Part shown: piece by piece, positions 62,708 through 64,000 of the stretch
Layout of the letters: each line of letters opens with the position of its first letter
How positions within the stretch are numbered: position 1 is the first letter of the stretch
Origin: Myxococcales bacterium
GTDB taxonomy: Bacteria; Myxococcota_A; Polyangia; Polyangiales; Polyangiaceae
DNA: 64,000 bases
Assembly (NCBI GenBank): GCA_016706225.1
Contig: JADJKB010000021.1
Location: 372,001 to 436,000, forward strand
Direction of reading: 5' to 3'
Position numbers and translations under genes: made by a program
The notes under the pieces: generated by a model
What the model was told of the DNA's origin: nothing
The model's database searches: none
The model's input: the letters and a program-made list of their open reading frames with translations, nothing else

Positions 62708-63430
62708 CTAACGGAGCGCGCCTGCTGCGCGCAGCGTACCGCGCAGGACCTTCAGCCGCTCGTCCAGTTCGTGGAGCGTCGCGACGGCGCATTCCAGCTC
62801 CTCTTGGCTCAGTTTTTTCAAGGCCCGCGGGTCCGCGAACGTCTCTAGTGGCATGTTCGCGACGCGCCGGAGTCCGTCCAGCGCCCTGGAGATCGCTGGC
62901 TTCATCGGCCGTCCGCCGTGGCCTTTGCGCGCAGAGGCCGCCTGTGTCTCGAGCGCCTTCGCATCAAGGCACTCCCGTTCGGCGCGTGCGAGCAGCCGTT
63001 CCTGCGCTCGTGCCGGCAGGCCGAGGACCGCGCGCACGTGCGTGACCCCGAGATGCTTGCTGGCCTTGATCTCCGGCAACCGTAGGGAGAGCTCGAAGAT
63101 CGCCACGGACTGCCACAACTTTGCCCTGCTCATTTGCAGGCCGCCATGGTCCGCGAGCCGGCGGAACGAGACGTCCTTCTTACCGTTGTCGCGCAGGAGG
63201 TCGACGTCGCCCCGATACAGATGCCGAAACACGATCTCGCCGACGTTCAGCGCGATGGCGAGCGACCCAGCGCGCACCACGCACTGGATCTCGGCAAAGG
63301 CAAGCTCTACCGGATCCTCGCCCACCAGCACCTTCGGGCGGGGAGGCCGAAGCTGCACACCGCCGGGCCCCAGCGGGGTCGCGCGAGGACTCCCGTTCCC
63401 GTTCGTGATGATCCCAACCCGGTCGTCCAT
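62708..63430 (-). CDS. hypothetical protein, ParB-like helix in the middle
   Basis: This 240-residue protein has a central helical part (RAKLWQSVAIFELSLRLPEI, then HLGVTHVRAVLGLP) that resembles the HTH region of ParB/KorB-like proteins. It has no signal or membrane helix. The N-terminal half is unrecognised. It is convergent with the sigma-54 regulator. If it is ParB-like it may be a plasmid or island remnant, but the evidence is weak. Confidence 0.55.
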   Translation of the reverse strand: MDDRVGIITNGNGSPRATPLGPGGVQLRPPRPKVLVGEDPVELAFAEIQCVVRAGSLAIALNVGEIVFRHLYRGDVDLLRDNGKKDVSFRRLADHGGLQMSRAKLWQSVAIFELSLRLPEIKASKHLGVTHVRAVLGLPARAQERLLARAERECLDAKALETQAASARKGHGGRPMKPAISRALDGLRRVANMPLETFADPRALKKLSQEELECAVATLHELDERLKVLRGTLRAAGALR

Positions 63431-63722
63431 GCAGGGTCGAGCGCACTTTTCGTGCCCGGGGTGGGGCGGCGGAAACCGCGAGGATCCTCAGGCGCCGCCG
63501 GCCCTCGCTGGTCGGATCCGACCAGGGGGTGCCCGGAAATGGGCAACCTCGCCCGTCCCGGCAGCGCGCTCAACCGCTGCGACACTCGCGATGCTTGCCG
63601 CCTGGGCTGTGGGCCGACCGATCTCGGAGGAGCACGCAGACGACATACCCACCGGGAGTGCTCGATCCAGGACCGCAAAGCGCGACTTCCGGGCAACCTC
63701 AGGCAGGACCGTCATGACCTCA

Positions 63723-64000
63723 TCACGCCCTAATTGGTTGTCCGACGACGACCACATCGGCTTTCGCTGCCTGCAGCACGTCGTGCACCTCGGCCGCCGT
63801 CGCGTCGGGCATCACCCCGTGCATGTCGTTCTCTGGTCGCGCGTGACACGCCGCGACGCGCACGCCCTCGATCGTCGCCGACCAGGCCGGCACGGTCGCT
63901 TTTAAGGAACGCCTGGACGCAGGCGTCAAGTCTGTGGCGTTGGCCCCCACGGACTTGTTGGTCAAGCACCACCTGTCGTGGTTCCCACGCAGGGTCGGGA
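63723..64000 (-). pseudogene. truncated metallophosphoesterase copy (runs off the right edge)
   Basis: The text LRGNHDRWCLTNKSVGANAT to VVVVGQPIRA corresponds to residues 61-153 of the metallophosphatase at 30518, with about 80 percent identity. It breaks off at the VVVVGHTHRA motif (here GQPIRA) and a stop follows, so the metal-binding His pair and the C-terminal quarter are lost. The 5' end is outside the window. It is a decayed paralogue. Confidence 0.72.

Noticed and set aside
63488..63757. a small protein of 89 residues on the minus strand
   Set aside because: It overlaps the truncated metallophosphatase copy at one end, has no ribosome site and no recognisable domain.

Overview
The window looks like a chromosome segment from a myxobacterium of the class Polyangia (Myxococcota). 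The evidence is very high GC with strongly biased third codon positions, many lipoproteins with glycine-rich GGTGG-type linkers and repeated six-cysteine modules, a clear MglA polarity GTPase, Ser/Thr protein kinases, histidine kinases and a sigma-54 activator. This placement is an inference from gene style; no rRNA is present.

Positions 1-26800 are tidy, dense, core-like sequence. In order they hold a ketopantoate-reductase-like gene, an acetyltransferase, a GDSL lipoprotein, a coupled trio (nitrilase-like hydrolase, 63-aa Cys protein, type II NADH dehydrogenase), a VWA/HEAT pair, an SDR/K+ channel pair, a lipoprotein/TerB-like pair, an amidinotransferase pair, a phosphodiester glycosidase, an ECF sigma factor with a FecR-like partner, a run of Cys-rich and FG-GAP lipoproteins, and a five-gene operon ending in mglA. 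That operon joins two arrestin-like proteins, a P-loop ATPase and a TerB-like protein to the GTPase.

At 26823-27166 lies ssrA (tmRNA, tag ANDNAIALAA). A tyrosine integrase and an excisionase-like gene start 9 bp from its 3' end, so ssrA is the probable attachment site of an integrated element. Everything to its right has a different texture: IS remnants (an HTH transposase, an IS91-type C-terminus fused to a tRNA 3' fragment), frameshifted or truncated genes (Ser/Thr kinase, PD-(D/E)XK-like protein, hybrid histidine kinase with an amber codon), and local duplications that left decayed copies of a metallophosphatase, a riboswitch-like leader with its gene, histidine-kinase segments and a methyltransferase tail. 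No second copy of the ssrA 3' end is seen, so the right boundary is not in view or has decayed. Intact cargo includes a TIGR04141/DUF6119-type protein, a trypsin-like protease, a double GNAT protein and an EAL response regulator.

The most interesting intact block is 52347-62667. It holds a two-TM histidine kinase, a 101-aa protein, a class I isoprenoid-fold enzyme translationally coupled to a subtilase, an 8-TM GAF histidine kinase, a stand-alone caspase-like peptidase, a SAM methyltransferase and a sigma-54 response regulator. Two sensor kinases, one NtrC-type regulator, two proteases of different fold, an isoprenoid-type enzyme and a methyltransferase together suggest an undescribed signal-controlled system. 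A second candidate is an S-box (SAM-I-like) leader whose conserved GGAGG precedes a gene of unknown function; it occurs twice in the island.
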